Assembly (NCBI RefSeq): GCF_029433095.1
Contig: NZ_JARNTX010000001.1
Coordinates: 2,418,001 to 2,482,000, forward strand
Direction: 5' to 3'
Origin: Hymenobacter sp. YC55
GTDB lineage: Bacteria; Bacteroidota; Bacteroidia; Cytophagales; Hymenobacteraceae
Length of the DNA: 64,000 nucleotides
The position numbers were made by a program, and so were the translations under genes. Shown piece by piece: positions 44,202 to 54,571 of the stretch (position 1 is the first letter of the stretch; each line of letters starts with the position of its first letter). A model generated the notes under the pieces. It was not told where the DNA came from. It ran no database searches and saw nothing but the letters and a program-made list of their open reading frames with translations.

Positions 44202-45746
44202 CTAGTTACGGGCATTCATCACCCGGACCAACCGGCCGCTGATAAGAAATAGTAGCAACGACGCTACAGCTGCCGACACGACAAAGACCATGAAGAAGTC
44301 GTAGAGGCCCGTAATTTCAAAGCCGAGTAAGTGCGGATTAGCTTTGCCGGTTTCGGGATAGAGGCTGCTCATGAAACCGGCCAAGTAGTTGGCAGTAGCA
44401 TTAGCCAAAAACCATACGGCCATCAACAGTGAGCTAAACTTGAGCGGAGCCAGCTTATTTACCAACGACAATCCGATAGGCGACAAGCACAGCTCGCCCA
44501 TGGAGTGCAGGAAGTAGAGCGCCACCAAAAAAAACATACTCACTTTCACGCCGGGCACCATGGTGTGTACACCAAAGCACATCACCACGTAGCCCAAGGC
44601 CAACAAACCTAGGCCGATAGCCATCTTATAGGGAGAAGGCGGCTCGGCATTGCGGCGGCCTAGTGCAGTCCACAACAGAGCCATTAGCGGAGCGCCTAGC
44701 ACCACAAAAATGGCATTTAGATTCTGGAAGATACTGGCGGGCAGCTCTATACCGAAAATAGTACGGTCCATCTGCTCATCAGCAAAAAACGTGAGCGAGG
44801 CAGGTGCCTGTTCGAACGCAGCCCAAAAGAAGACTACAAAAAACGACACGGCAAAAATCACCCATACCCGCTGCCGGTCACCGCTGGTGAGTGACTTGTC
44901 GGACAGAATCATAGTGGCAATACCTAGCGCAGAAACCACCAGCAGCGGCATAATGGTGGGGAACTTAGTGGAGTCAAGCCACAAAAAACCAAGTACAACA
45001 ACCAGCAGCACCGGTAGTAAAGCAAAAACGCCCTTTACACCAGGCGAGTTAACTGGAGTTTCACCTACCTGCTCGCCCTCGGGAGTGTGCAGGTATTTGG
45101 TTTTTCCCCACTGGAAAATCACGGTTCCTAATAGCATTGCAACACCACAGGAAAAGAACGCCCACCGGAACATTTCAGGATGCCCCTCTCTGTCGCCGAT
45201 GAGGCTCGTGACCGTGTTACCGATGAAGGAGCCGAGGTTGATACCCATGTAGAAAATGGTGTAAGCCGCGTCTTTTCGCGAATCGGTAGCCGAGTACAGC
45301 GACCCCACCATTGACGAGATGTTGGGCTTAAAGAAGCCATTGCCGATAATCATAGTGCCTAAGCCTAGATACAGCAATTGATGACTAAAGCCATGGGTAT
45401 CGGCCGGGCCGTAGAAAGAGGCCGACGTGAACAGAATGAATTGCCCTACGGCCATCAGCAAGCCGCCGGTAATGATGGACCGCCGGTTGCCCCAGTAACG
45501 ATCTGATATATAGCCTCCAATAAGCGGAGTTAGATAAACAAGACTTGTGTAGCCACCATAAAATTTGGAGGCAAAAGCCTTGTCCATCATCATGGCTTTG
45601 GTGAGAAACAACACCAGCACAGCGCGCATGCCATAGTAACTGAACCGCTCCCACATCTCGGTGGCAAAGAGGAGGTACAAGCCTTTAGGATGGCTGGTTT
45701 GGGCGGCTGGCGGTGCCTGTTCCCGCACAGCGGAGGTAGTCTGCAT
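44202..45746 (-). CDS. Proton-dependent oligopeptide transporter (POT/PTR2 family)
   Basis: A 514-residue inner-membrane symporter with about 12-14 helices. The ATG at 45746 (MQTTSAVREQAPPAAQ) is preferred. The family signatures are FATEMWERFSYYGMRAVLVLFL in helix 1 (the ExxERFxYY motif), PLIGGYISDRYWGNRR, and FYMGINLGSFIGNTVTSLIG. It imports di- and tripeptides with protons. No peptidase is adjacent. It diverges from pckA across about 226 bp. Confidence 0.95.
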   Translation of the reverse strand: MQTTSAVREQAPPAAQTSHPKGLYLLFATEMWERFSYYGMRAVLVLFLTKAMMMDKAFASKFYGGYTSLVYLTPLIGGYISDRYWGNRRSIITGGLLMAVGQFILFTSASFYGPADTHGFSHQLLYLGLGTMIIGNGFFKPNISSMVGSLYSATDSRKDAAYTIFYMGINLGSFIGNTVTSLIGDREGHPEMFRWAFFSCGVAMLLGTVIFQWGKTKYLHTPEGEQVGETPVNSPGVKGVFALLPVLLVVVLGFLWLDSTKFPTIMPLLVVSALGIATMILSDKSLTSGDRQRVWVIFAVSFFVVFFWAAFEQAPASLTFFADEQMDRTIFGIELPASIFQNLNAIFVVLGAPLMALLWTALGRRNAEPPSPYKMAIGLGLLALGYVVMCFGVHTMVPGVKVSMFFLVALYFLHSMGELCLSPIGLSLVNKLAPLKFSSLLMAVWFLANATANYLAGFMSSLYPETGKANPHLLGFEITGLYDFFMVFVVSAAVASLLLFLISGRLVRVMNARN

Positions 45747-45916
45747 GAAGAAATTTGAGAGAGGTGAAAAGGGAAAGTGGCCGCTGGCTGCAACCAAATG
45801 CGGTTTAGTAAAGCTACAAAACTTTGTTTACTGACAGCTGTTAGTTTTTTGCAACTTTTTCAGCGAATTTTCGCTAAATAAGTCTCCGGAAACGATTGCG
45901 GATCGTCGATTTCCTA

Positions 45917-45924
45917 TATTTTTG
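45917..45924 (+). promoter_or_regulatory. -7 box (TATTTTTG) before pckA
   Basis: Exact TAnnTTTG, 48 nt before the ATG at 45973. It excludes the upstream in-frame start at 45922. Confidence 0.5.
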
Positions 45925-45972
45925 CCTCCATATTCCCCATCCACCCATATTCCCACCCTGTTCTCGGACTTT

Positions 45973-47595
45973 ATGACAAAATCCGCCACCACTGTTTTAG
46001 CTTGCTTAGAGCCGTTAGGTTTCACTGAAGCAAGCCATGTTCATCTCAATCTTTCCCCCGAAGAACTAGTCCAAGAAGCGCTTCGCCGGAACGAAGGGGT
46101 CTTAACTGACACAGGTGCCTTGATGGCCGACACCGGCACCTTCACCGGCCGCTCTCCCAAAGACCGGTTTATCGTACGAGATGCCGGCACGGCTAACAGC
46201 GTGTGGTGGGGCGACATCAACATTCCGTTTGATGCTGCCAAGTTTGATCAGCTGCACCAAAAGATGGTGGCTTACTTAGCTGACAAGGAAATCTACGTGC
46301 GCGACGCGTATGCGGGCGCCAACCCTGATTACACGCTCAAGCTGCGCGTAGTAAACGAGTTGGCTTGGCACAACTTGTTCTGCTACAATATGTTCTTGCG
46401 CCCAGCACCCGGTGCGGACACCAGCTGGACGCCGGATTTTTCTATCATCTGTGCTCCTGGCTTTGAGGCCGATCCGGCGGTTGATGGCACGCGGCAGAAG
46501 AACTTCGCCATCATCAACTTCTCGAAGAAGATGATTTTGCTGGGCGGCACGGGCTATGCTGGCGAAATGAAAAAAGGCATTTTCGGGGTACTAAACTATC
46601 TGCTTCCGCACCAGAAACACACGCTGCCCATGCACTGCTCGGCCAATGTGGGTAAGGACGGCGACACCGCTATTTTCTTCGGCCTTTCGGGCACCGGCAA
46701 AACCACACTTTCCGCCGACCCCAACCGGGGCCTCATCGGCGACGACGAGCACGGCTGGACACCGGATGCTGGCATTTTCAACTTCGAAGGCGGTTGCTAC
46801 GCCAAGGTTATCGACCTGAGCGCCGAGAAAGAGCCAGAAATTTGGAATGCCATTCGTACCGGGGCCATCGTTGAAAACACCCGCTTTATCCCCGGTACCA
46901 CTACCGTAGACTACGCCAACAAGTCGGTGACGGAAAATACTCGCACGGCTTATCCCATCCATTTTATTCCGAATGCCATTGAGCCTTCGGTAGCCGATGC
47001 GCCCAAGAACATTTTCTTCCTGACGGCCGACGCGTTTGGGGTGCTTCCTCCCATCAGCAAGCTAGACAAGAGCCACGCCATGTACCATTTCATGTCGGGC
47101 TACACTGCGAAGGTTGCCGGCACGGAGATGGGCATAACTGAACCACAAACCACGTTTTCAGCGTGTTTTGGCGCTGTATTCCTGCCCCTGCACCCCACCA
47201 AGTACGCCGAGATGCTCGGCCAAAAGATGGATGAAAATCCGGATGTGAATGTCTGGCTGGTAAACACCGGCTGGACGGGCGGTTCCTACGGCGTCGGTTC
47301 CCGCATGAAGCTGAGCTACACCCGCGCCATGATTACGGCGGCCCTCAACGGAGAGCTAAACGACGTCGAATTTAGTAAGCATCCTGTTTTCGGCGTGGAG
47401 GTGCCAGCCTTCGTACCCAACGTTCCCGACCACATTCTCGACCCGCGTGACACCTGGTCCGACAAGGAAGCTTATGACAGAACTGCCGCTGACTTGGCTT
47501 ATAAGTTTGTCGAAAACTTCAAGAAATACGCAGATTTCGCTAATGCCGAAATCTTAGCTGGTGCTCCCAAAGCAGAAGTAGCAGCAAGCGTATAG
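45973..47595 (+). CDS. pckA: Phosphoenolpyruvate carboxykinase (ATP)
   Basis: A 540-residue ATP-dependent enzyme that interconverts oxaloacetate and phosphoenolpyruvate, giving gluconeogenesis or, in reverse, anaplerosis. Motifs are ADTGTFTGRSPKDRFIV, HCSANVG, the P-loop FFGLSGTGKTTLSADPNRGLIGDDEHGW, FNFEGGCYAKVIDLS and the lid region FIPGTTTVDYANKS. It is cytoplasmic and full length. The start at 45973 (MTKSATTVLACLEPLGF) follows the promoter box. A short hairpin terminator follows the gene. Confidence 0.97.
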   Translation: MTKSATTVLACLEPLGFTEASHVHLNLSPEELVQEALRRNEGVLTDTGALMADTGTFTGRSPKDRFIVRDAGTANSVWWGDINIPFDAAKFDQLHQKMVAYLADKEIYVRDAYAGANPDYTLKLRVVNELAWHNLFCYNMFLRPAPGADTSWTPDFSIICAPGFEADPAVDGTRQKNFAIINFSKKMILLGGTGYAGEMKKGIFGVLNYLLPHQKHTLPMHCSANVGKDGDTAIFFGLSGTGKTTLSADPNRGLIGDDEHGWTPDAGIFNFEGGCYAKVIDLSAEKEPEIWNAIRTGAIVENTRFIPGTTTVDYANKSVTENTRTAYPIHFIPNAIEPSVADAPKNIFFLTADAFGVLPPISKLDKSHAMYHFMSGYTAKVAGTEMGITEPQTTFSACFGAVFLPLHPTKYAEMLGQKMDENPDVNVWLVNTGWTGGSYGVGSRMKLSYTRAMITAALNGELNDVEFSKHPVFGVEVPAFVPNVPDHILDPRDTWSDKEAYDRTAADLAYKFVENFKKYADFANAEILAGAPKAEVAASV

Positions 47596-47614
47596 CGTTA
47601 CTGCAAATCGTAAC

Positions 47615-47646
47615 AAAGCCCCGTTGGCCTCTGCCGGCGGGGCTTT
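47615..47646. terminator. Terminator between pckA and the downstream minus-strand gene
   Basis: AAAGCCCCG pairs with CGGGGCTTT, with an inner GGC/GCC pair, followed by TTTT on the plus strand. Confidence 0.7.
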
Positions 47647-47650
47647 TATT

Positions 47651-48190
47651 TTAATAATTATCATCAATCTTATGCCCAAGCGCAGAGAACCATTGATGCA
47701 GGGCAGGGTACACGGTGGTATCTGCTTGAATTTCCACTCCGCTTTCATTCTGCATTTGCTCGCATCCAAAGCAAACATTCAGCACGGCTACCAATTGATG
47801 CTTTTCATTGTAGAAAGCAAGGGCGTCGCGGAAAGTCGGACCACACATCCAGTAACTACGGCTCTCGAAAGGCACCTTTAGAATAGTCAGCAGCTTGTCG
47901 ACTTCCGGCGTCTGGCGTTGCAACGTGGCAATTGGGGTTGCGGTAATATGGTATGCTTCTTTGCCTTCAGTAAGCCGAGCATGATCCAGGTTATTTTTCT
48001 GCTGCAACAATGCAAGCCGCTGCCTTATTTCCAGAAGTTGCTTTGCTTTTGCTGTGAGTAGCAGCTTGCGGCTCTCGGCAATTTCTTTGCGAATAGCCAC
48101 CTGTGCCCGCTCCCATTTGACACCTCGAAGCAGAGAAAATGTGGTTACGTAATCGAATTGTAAGCTAGCCCCGTAATCTGCAGTTGTCAT
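47651..48190 (-). CDS. Hypothetical protein with C-terminal C-x-x-C motif
   Basis: A 179-residue protein starting at the ATG at 48190 (MTTADYGASLQFDY), preferred over the longer frame to 48247. The N-terminal half is helical and charged. The C-terminal half has YWMCGPTFRDALAFYNEKHQLVAVLNVCFGCEQMQ: three cysteines, including CFGC, in a beta-hairpin-like context that could bind metal. I recall similar short Bacteroidota proteins that end with a C-x-x-C block after a RDALxFY-like strand, all unnamed. There is no signal peptide. Function unknown. Confidence 0.65.
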   Translation of the reverse strand: MTTADYGASLQFDYVTTFSLLRGVKWERAQVAIRKEIAESRKLLLTAKAKQLLEIRQRLALLQQKNNLDHARLTEGKEAYHITATPIATLQRQTPEVDKLLTILKVPFESRSYWMCGPTFRDALAFYNEKHQLVAVLNVCFGCEQMQNESGVEIQADTTVYPALHQWFSALGHKIDDNY

Positions 48191-48304
48191 TGTGATAGGC
48201 ACTGTTGATTGCCTTTGAGTGTACGAAGCAAGAGTACGGCATTGCACCTAAAGTTGTCTTTTATAGGCTAGTTTTGCGGCTTCAATACACTTTTCTTTTG
48301 TTTC

Positions 48305-49090
48305 ATGCGCAAACGCTTCCTGCCAGTCCTATTGCTGCTCCTCACTCCTCTCCACCTGTGGGCTTGGGGAGCAGACGGGCACCGTGCCATTGGTAAAATT
48401 GCCGAAAATTACCTCTCTCGTCACGCCAAAAAAGAAGTTCAGAAGTTACTAGGTACCGAGACGCTGCCGCTGGTTAGCACCTGGCCAGACGAAATCCGCT
48501 ACTACCCGGAGTTTAAAGACACGGCACCTTGGCACTACGTGAATACGGCTTCAGGCTTAAATCACGACCAATACGTGCAGCAGCTCAAAGCTCAAGCCGA
48601 GCCTAATGCCTACAATGTGCTGTTGAAGCAGCTTGACATTCTAAAGGATACTAAGAAGGCGCAGGCTGAGCGCCTAGCGGCGCTCAAGTTTGTAGTCCAC
48701 ATTGTGGGCGACGTGCATCAGCCCCTACACGCGGGCCACGCCGAGGATAAGGGTGGCAACGACATCAAGCTGAAGTACCGCGGCAAGGATACCAACTTGC
48801 ACAGCCTCTGGGACAGTGGCTTGCTTGACTACCAAGGCCTTACCTACAGCGAAATAGCCGGACAGTATGAGCACCAGTTGCGCGGCCGTCAAGTAAAGGC
48901 ATGGCAGAAAGCAACTCCGGAGCAGTGGCTTTGGGAATCATACCAGGCTAGTGAGCAGATATATGGAGATACTCCCGCCAACGGCGACGTCGACTACAAG
49001 TATTACCCCGCTCACTCCGAACTGATGAAACAGCGCATCGAGCAGGCCGGCGTGCGGCTAGCCGCTATTCTAAACGAAACGCTCAAGTAA
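48305..49090 (+). CDS. Secreted S1/P1-type nuclease
   Basis: A 261-residue zinc nuclease. The signal peptide (residues 1-20, MRKRFLPVLLLLLTPLHLWA) leaves Trp21 as the mature N-terminus, as required: the N-terminal Trp is a zinc ligand. Further ligands are His26 (GADGHRAIG), the Asp in STWPDEIRYY, His in APWHYVN, and HIVGDVHQPLHAGHAEDKGGNDI, which supplies the remaining His and Asp residues. It degrades single-stranded DNA and RNA outside the cytoplasm, releasing 5'-nucleotides for phosphate or base scavenging. It is a single gene ended by a hairpin at 49141-49173. Confidence 0.94.
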   Translation: MRKRFLPVLLLLLTPLHLWAWGADGHRAIGKIAENYLSRHAKKEVQKLLGTETLPLVSTWPDEIRYYPEFKDTAPWHYVNTASGLNHDQYVQQLKAQAEPNAYNVLLKQLDILKDTKKAQAERLAALKFVVHIVGDVHQPLHAGHAEDKGGNDIKLKYRGKDTNLHSLWDSGLLDYQGLTYSEIAGQYEHQLRGRQVKAWQKATPEQWLWESYQASEQIYGDTPANGDVDYKYYPAHSELMKQRIEQAGVRLAAILNETLK

Positions 49091-49140
49091 CCGAGTCGGC
49101 CACCACACTGCCGGCTGGCAGTAATGCCCCTCTTTCTCAC

Positions 49141-49173
49141 AAACCCTGCTGGCTCGGGTGGCTGGCAGGGTTT
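49141..49173 (+). terminator. Terminator after the S1/P1 nuclease gene
   Basis: A 9-bp stem AAACCCTGC with GCAGGGTTT and a 15-nt GC-rich loop, followed by TTTT. The rsmE promoter box lies 23 nt further on. Confidence 0.7.
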
Positions 49174-49196
49174 TCTGTTTGGGTGTTGTATCCCTT

Positions 49197-49204
49197 TATC
49201 TTTG
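49197..49204 (+). promoter_or_regulatory. -7 box (TATCTTTG) abutting rsmE
   Basis: Exact TAnnTTTG with 4 nt (CTTT) before the ATG at 49209, which predicts a leaderless mRNA. Confidence 0.6.
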
Positions 49205-49208
49205 CTTT

Positions 49209-49910
49209 ATGCCGCACACTTTCTACGCTCCCGACCTAACCGGCCCCACTTACACCCTGCCCGAAGACGAAAGCAAGCATGCGGTGCGTGTGCTGCGCCT
49301 AACAGCGGGTGAAGCCGTGGAATTGGTGAATGGCCGCGGCGGTGTATTCCAAGCCGAAGTGGAGGCCGCCGATGCCAAGCGCTGCCGGCTGCGCGTGGTG
49401 CAGGAGCAACAAGTGCCGCGCCGCCCCTACTTCGTGCACGTAGCCGTGGCTCCCACCAAAAACCTCGACCGCATGGAATGGCTAGTGGAAAAGGCCACCG
49501 AAATTGGAGTCGACCGATTGTCGTTTTTGCGCTGTGCCCGCTCTGAACGGCGCGAGCTAAAGCTGGACCGCCTGCACAAAATTGCGGTTAGTGCCCTCAA
49601 ACAATCGGGGCAGGCGTGGCTGCCGGAAATGGATGAGCTGGTAGACTTCGCGACCTTTTTGCCCACCGTGACCAGCGACACTACGTTTATTGCGCATCTG
49701 GAAGAAGGGGAACGGACGCCTCTGGCCCGGGTAGCGGCGCAGGGTGCCGGCTGCTGCGTCCTCATCGGTCCCGAGGGCGACTTCACTCCGCAGGAAATAG
49801 AGGCTGCCTTTGCCCGAGGTATCCGCCCCGTTACGCTCGGGGCTTCACGGCTACGCACCGAAACCGCCGCGTTAGCCGCTGTGCATACCGTGCATGTCGT
49901 GCGGGAATAG
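49209..49910 (+). CDS. rsmE: 16S rRNA (uracil-1498-N3)-methyltransferase
   Basis: A 233-residue SPOUT-fold methyltransferase that methylates U1498 of 16S rRNA in the 30S subunit. The N-terminal PUA-like domain has LPEDESKHAVRVLRLTAGEAVELVNGRGG. The catalytic knot has PTKNLDRMEWLVEKATEIGVDRL, LIGPEGDFTPQEIEAA and TLGASRLRTETAALAAVHTVH. The start at 49209 is fixed by the promoter box 4 nt upstream. An open frame to 49158 is not used. It converges with rtcB, 22 nt apart. Confidence 0.95.
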   Translation: MPHTFYAPDLTGPTYTLPEDESKHAVRVLRLTAGEAVELVNGRGGVFQAEVEAADAKRCRLRVVQEQQVPRRPYFVHVAVAPTKNLDRMEWLVEKATEIGVDRLSFLRCARSERRELKLDRLHKIAVSALKQSGQAWLPEMDELVDFATFLPTVTSDTTFIAHLEEGERTPLARVAAQGAGCCVLIGPEGDFTPQEIEAAFARGIRPVTLGASRLRTETAALAAVHTVHVVRE

Positions 49911-49932
49911 GCTGGCTGCCTCTATCCTGCCG

Positions 49933-51399
<1,467 letters not shown>

Positions 51400-51584
51400 T
51401 TATCAATCAGCAAGAAGTGAATCAAATGCCAGTAACTCATCGGGCGCTAACACCGATATGTTCCCCGGCACAATCCAAGTTCAACAATAATAGACAAACA
51501 ACTCGAACTGACACGACCGGCCTGAACTTTCTCGGTTATCTGTTACTTTGTTTGATGATACGCCTGCTTTGCGTTGAATACCCC

Positions 51585-52247
51585 ATGCTGAAAAACCTGC
51601 TGACCGTTCTGCTTCTGTTTTCGCTCACGGCCGCCGCGCCGCTGGCTCCTAGCTTCCGCATAGCCAAGCTGCACTACGGCGGCGGCGGCGACTGGTATGC
51701 CAACAAAACCTCGTTGCCCAACCTGATCCGGTATTGCAACCAGACGTTGCGCACCAACATCGCGCCCGACGAGGCCACCGTAGAGCTGGATTCGCCGGAG
51801 TTGCTGACGTATCCGTTTGTGCACATGACTGGCCATGGCAACGTGGCTTTCACGGAAAGCGAAGCCAAAAACCTGCGCCGCTACCTAACAGGCGGCGGCT
51901 TCCTGCACATCGACGACAACTACGGCCTCGACAAGTTTATCCGGCCCGAGATGAAGAAGGTGTTTCCAGAGCTGGACTTTGTGGAGTTGCCTTTCTCTCA
52001 CCCCATTTATCATCAAAAGTTTCAGTTTCCGAAGGGTTTGCCCAAAGTGCACGAGCACGACGGCAAGCGGCCCCAAGGCTTTGGGCTGCTCTACAAAGGC
52101 CGGCTGGTGTGCTTCTACAGCTATGAGTGCGACCTAGGCAACGGCTGGGAAGACATCGGCACCTATCCCGAAGACACGCCCGCCACGCATGATGCGGCCC
52201 TGCGCATGGGCGCTAACCTCGTAACCTACGCGCTGACGCAGGATTAA
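51585..52247 (+). CDS. DUF4159 domain-containing secreted protein
   Basis: A 220-residue protein with a signal peptide from the ATG at 51585 (MLKNLLTVLLLFSLTAAAPLAPSF). An open frame runs back to 51387 but carries no conserved sequence. The DUF4159 core has IAKLHYGGGGDWYANKTSLPNLIRYCNQTL, PFVHMTGHGNVAFTESEAKNLRRYLTGGGFLHIDDNYG, FPELDFVELPFSHPIYH and LLYKGRLVCFYSYECDLGNGWED. The fold is likely glutamine-amidotransferase-like, and enzymatic activity is unproven. It converges with the next gene, 13 nt apart. Confidence 0.88.
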   Translation: MLKNLLTVLLLFSLTAAAPLAPSFRIAKLHYGGGGDWYANKTSLPNLIRYCNQTLRTNIAPDEATVELDSPELLTYPFVHMTGHGNVAFTESEAKNLRRYLTGGGFLHIDDNYGLDKFIRPEMKKVFPELDFVELPFSHPIYHQKFQFPKGLPKVHEHDGKRPQGFGLLYKGRLVCFYSYECDLGNGWEDIGTYPEDTPATHDAALRMGANLVTYALTQD

Positions 52248-52260
52248 CGACCGAGTTACT

Positions 52261-52845
52261 TTAGAACTTCCGCTGTAGAATTTCGCTTAGCACAAACGCG
52301 GCCCGCAAGTCGGCGGGATTTCGCAGGCGGTCGGCGAGGCTGCTTTGGGCTTGTAGCCGGGCTTCTTCACGGCGGCGTACCTGATTCTGGCTCCAGTAGT
52401 CTTCTTGGCCGTGCTGCGTGTTGGCGCGGGGCAATGCCGCGGCCCGGCGCGCCTCATGCCTTGGTACCTCCAACGAACGAGCTTCTCTGCTTCTCTCCAA
52501 TGACTTTGGTTCCGCAGTGGTTTGCTCTAAGCTACGCGGGGTGGGCGCAGTTTCTCGCGGCAGTGGCCGACCGGCTGGCGTGGTTTGCGTGGGTACAGCA
52601 GACGGACGCGTAGAAGCAGGAGTTGGATTGCCGGTACGGTTCTGCTCTTGCATCTGCCTCAGCATTTCCTCGAAGGAGGTAGTCGGTAGCGTAGCTACTG
52701 GCCGGGGCTTTCCCGTATTATCGGGCCGGGAAAACTTACGCTCCCGCCGCTCGCGCTCCGTCATGGCGCGGGCCTTCTGCGCCATGCGCCACACAAAGAT
52801 TCCGAGGCCAAGCACAATCCAAAGTAGTGTTTGCAGCTTTTCCAT
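52261..52845 (-). CDS. Hypothetical membrane-anchored protein with disordered linker
   Basis: A 194-residue protein with an N-terminal membrane helix (MEKLQTLLWIVLGLGIFVWRMAQKAR), a motif TTSFEEMLRQMQEQ near residues 55-70, a Pro/Thr/Arg-rich probably disordered middle, and a conserved C-terminal helix SLADRLRNPADLRAAFVLSEILQRKF. I recall many Bacteroidota proteins with this exact plan and the ending AFVLSEIL-x-RK, without known role. It probably tethers a cytoplasmic peptide to the membrane. Confidence 0.75.
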   Translation of the reverse strand: MEKLQTLLWIVLGLGIFVWRMAQKARAMTERERRERKFSRPDNTGKPRPVATLPTTSFEEMLRQMQEQNRTGNPTPASTRPSAVPTQTTPAGRPLPRETAPTPRSLEQTTAEPKSLERSREARSLEVPRHEARRAAALPRANTQHGQEDYWSQNQVRRREEARLQAQSSLADRLRNPADLRAAFVLSEILQRKF

Positions 52846-52931
52846 CTTGAGTACGCCGGGCTGAATTAATAGATATACCGGTTGATAAATTTTCGAAAAG
52901 TCAACCGCTCAACGTTTTGCTTTTTACTCCT

Positions 52932-53501
52932 TTAGCGGACCCCCTTTTCCGGAAACCGGCCCGGCTTAGTACGGTAAAAGGCTTTTATTTTTTCCAGGTC
53001 AGCCTCATAGTCACCGGTGGGGTAAATAGCTGGGCCCACACCTGCTTCTTTTTTCTTGTAATCAAGGAAGCCGAGCAGTATAGGTACGCCCGCTCCAAGC
53101 GCCGCAAAGTAAAAGCCTTTGCGCCAGCGAGGTTGGTAGGCACGAGTGCCTTCGGGCGTAATTAGAATCACGAGTTCGTCGCGCTCATTGAAGAGCTGCA
53201 CCATGCCATCGACGAGGCTATTGTTTTTGCTGCGATCAACGGCCAGTCCTCCTAGCGACCTTACTAAGCCGCCGAGCACGGGCATGCTCGTCCACTCTTT
53301 CTTGATGGTTAGCTTAACGTCTACATCCATGAGGAAGAAGGCAGCGCGGGCCATGATGAAGTCCCAGTTACTGGTGTGCGGCGCAGCAATCATCATGCTC
53401 TTCTTGATGTTGGGCGGCACTACGCCGTTGAGTTTCCAACCGGCTACCCGGAAAATTGCTTTTGAAATGTAGTACCAGAAGGTAGAGGTTTTGCGGGCCA
53501 T
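52932..53501 (-). CDS. 1-acyl-sn-glycerol-3-phosphate acyltransferase-like (PlsC family) protein
   Basis: A 189-residue acyltransferase. The HX4D motif is HTSNWD, with catalytic His and Asp. The substrate-binding block is PEGTRAYQPRWRKGFYFAAL. It lacks an obvious N-terminal membrane helix. The short family found in this phylum is only distantly related to PlsC, and the acceptor could be a lysophospholipid, glycerolipid or ornithine lipid. It lies on the minus strand with a patatin, an MBL hydrolase and accA, which suggests lipid metabolism. Confidence 0.88.
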   Translation of the reverse strand: MARKTSTFWYYISKAIFRVAGWKLNGVVPPNIKKSMMIAAPHTSNWDFIMARAAFFLMDVDVKLTIKKEWTSMPVLGGLVRSLGGLAVDRSKNNSLVDGMVQLFNERDELVILITPEGTRAYQPRWRKGFYFAALGAGVPILLGFLDYKKKEAGVGPAIYPTGDYEADLEKIKAFYRTKPGRFPEKGVR

Positions 53502-53715
53502 GCAGAGAATACGGGCTCGTGTGGGTGAGAGCCGTGGGTAAAGCTAGAAGTAAAAGAATGAAATACGAAAGTGGGCCCACCTGCTGCAGCGCGAAGTACG
53601 CGCTTCGCCTACTGTTGCTGTAAGGACACTACGCCAGTGCAACGGCCGTCGTCTGATACAGGTTGCTTCACTGAGCGTGGCACAAAGGCTTTTCGGTAGA
53701 TACCAATGCCTCCGT

Positions 53716-54519
53716 CTATGCGTTTAGCAATGCCGTCAGCGCCGCCGCTTGGCTTATCGTATGCTGATAGCCGATATCAAACAGCTCCTGCGCGAGCCGG
53801 TAGTCTAGCGTACGGTATAGGCGCAATTCCGGCGGCTCGATCAGCAAGTCGCATTTCATCTTGTTGAGCGTGGTATTGGCATTGATAGCCAAGTTGAGCG
53901 TCCGCTCCACCAGCGTCCGGAATGTTGTGACGCGCGCCGCACGGTTGATGGGGTTGCAATTGACGCCTACTACCCGCAGGCCTTTGTCAAGAAGTGGCTC
54001 TACGGGTAAGTTGTTCAGCAACCCGCCATCCACGAGTTGCCGCCCCTCAAATTCTACGGGCCGGTACAGAATGGGCACGGCCGATGAAGCCAGAAGAGGC
54101 GGAATTAGTAGCCCCTCCGAGAAATAGATGGATATGCCTTCGGTTAGGTCAGTGGCAACGAGCGTAAGTGGCCGCTGCAAATCAGCAAACGTGCACTCGG
54201 CCCCTAGGTGCTGGGCCAACAGCACCTGCACCGCATCAAGGCGCAATAAGCCGTAGCGACTAAGCGAGATACGGGTTAAGCGCGTGAAATTGACGCTCGT
54301 GAAGAGCCGCAAAATCTCGCGGGGTGCAAAGCCTGCGGCGTAAAATGTTGCTGCAATAGCTCCCGACGAAACTCCTGCCAGTCGGGCCAGCGGCAGGGCT
54401 AGCTCATCGAGGGCGGCCAGTACCCCCAAATGGGCAATACCCCGGGCCCCTCCCCCCGACAAAGCCAGCCCAAGGGAATGGCTGCTTGCTGATGGCTCGT
54501 TTCTGGTGGAGTCAAACAA
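53716..54519 (-). CDS. Patatin-like phospholipase family protein
   Basis: A 267-residue patatin-fold serine hydrolase. The oxyanion-hole motif is LSGGGARGIAHLG, the nucleophile elbow is GVSSGA (G-x-S-x-G), and the catalytic Asp is in LVDGGLLNNLP. The start is a TTG at 54519; no ATG precedes the motif in frame. It should hydrolyse acyl chains from phospholipids or other lipids in the cytoplasm or at the membrane. No signal peptide is seen, so this is not the secreted patatin-BamA fusion type. It sits 52 nt after the MBL gene, in the same direction. Confidence 0.92.
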   Translation of the reverse strand: MFDSTRNEPSASSHSLGLALSGGGARGIAHLGVLAALDELALPLARLAGVSSGAIAATFYAAGFAPREILRLFTSVNFTRLTRISLSRYGLLRLDAVQVLLAQHLGAECTFADLQRPLTLVATDLTEGISIYFSEGLLIPPLLASSAVPILYRPVEFEGRQLVDGGLLNNLPVEPLLDKGLRVVGVNCNPINRAARVTTFRTLVERTLNLAINANTTLNKMKCDLLIEPPELRLYRTLDYRLAQELFDIGYQHTISQAAALTALLNA

Positions 54520-54571
54520 AATATTTAGGCCGTTAGAAAACCGAGATGAAAGCTAAGACTACTTGCTAGCC

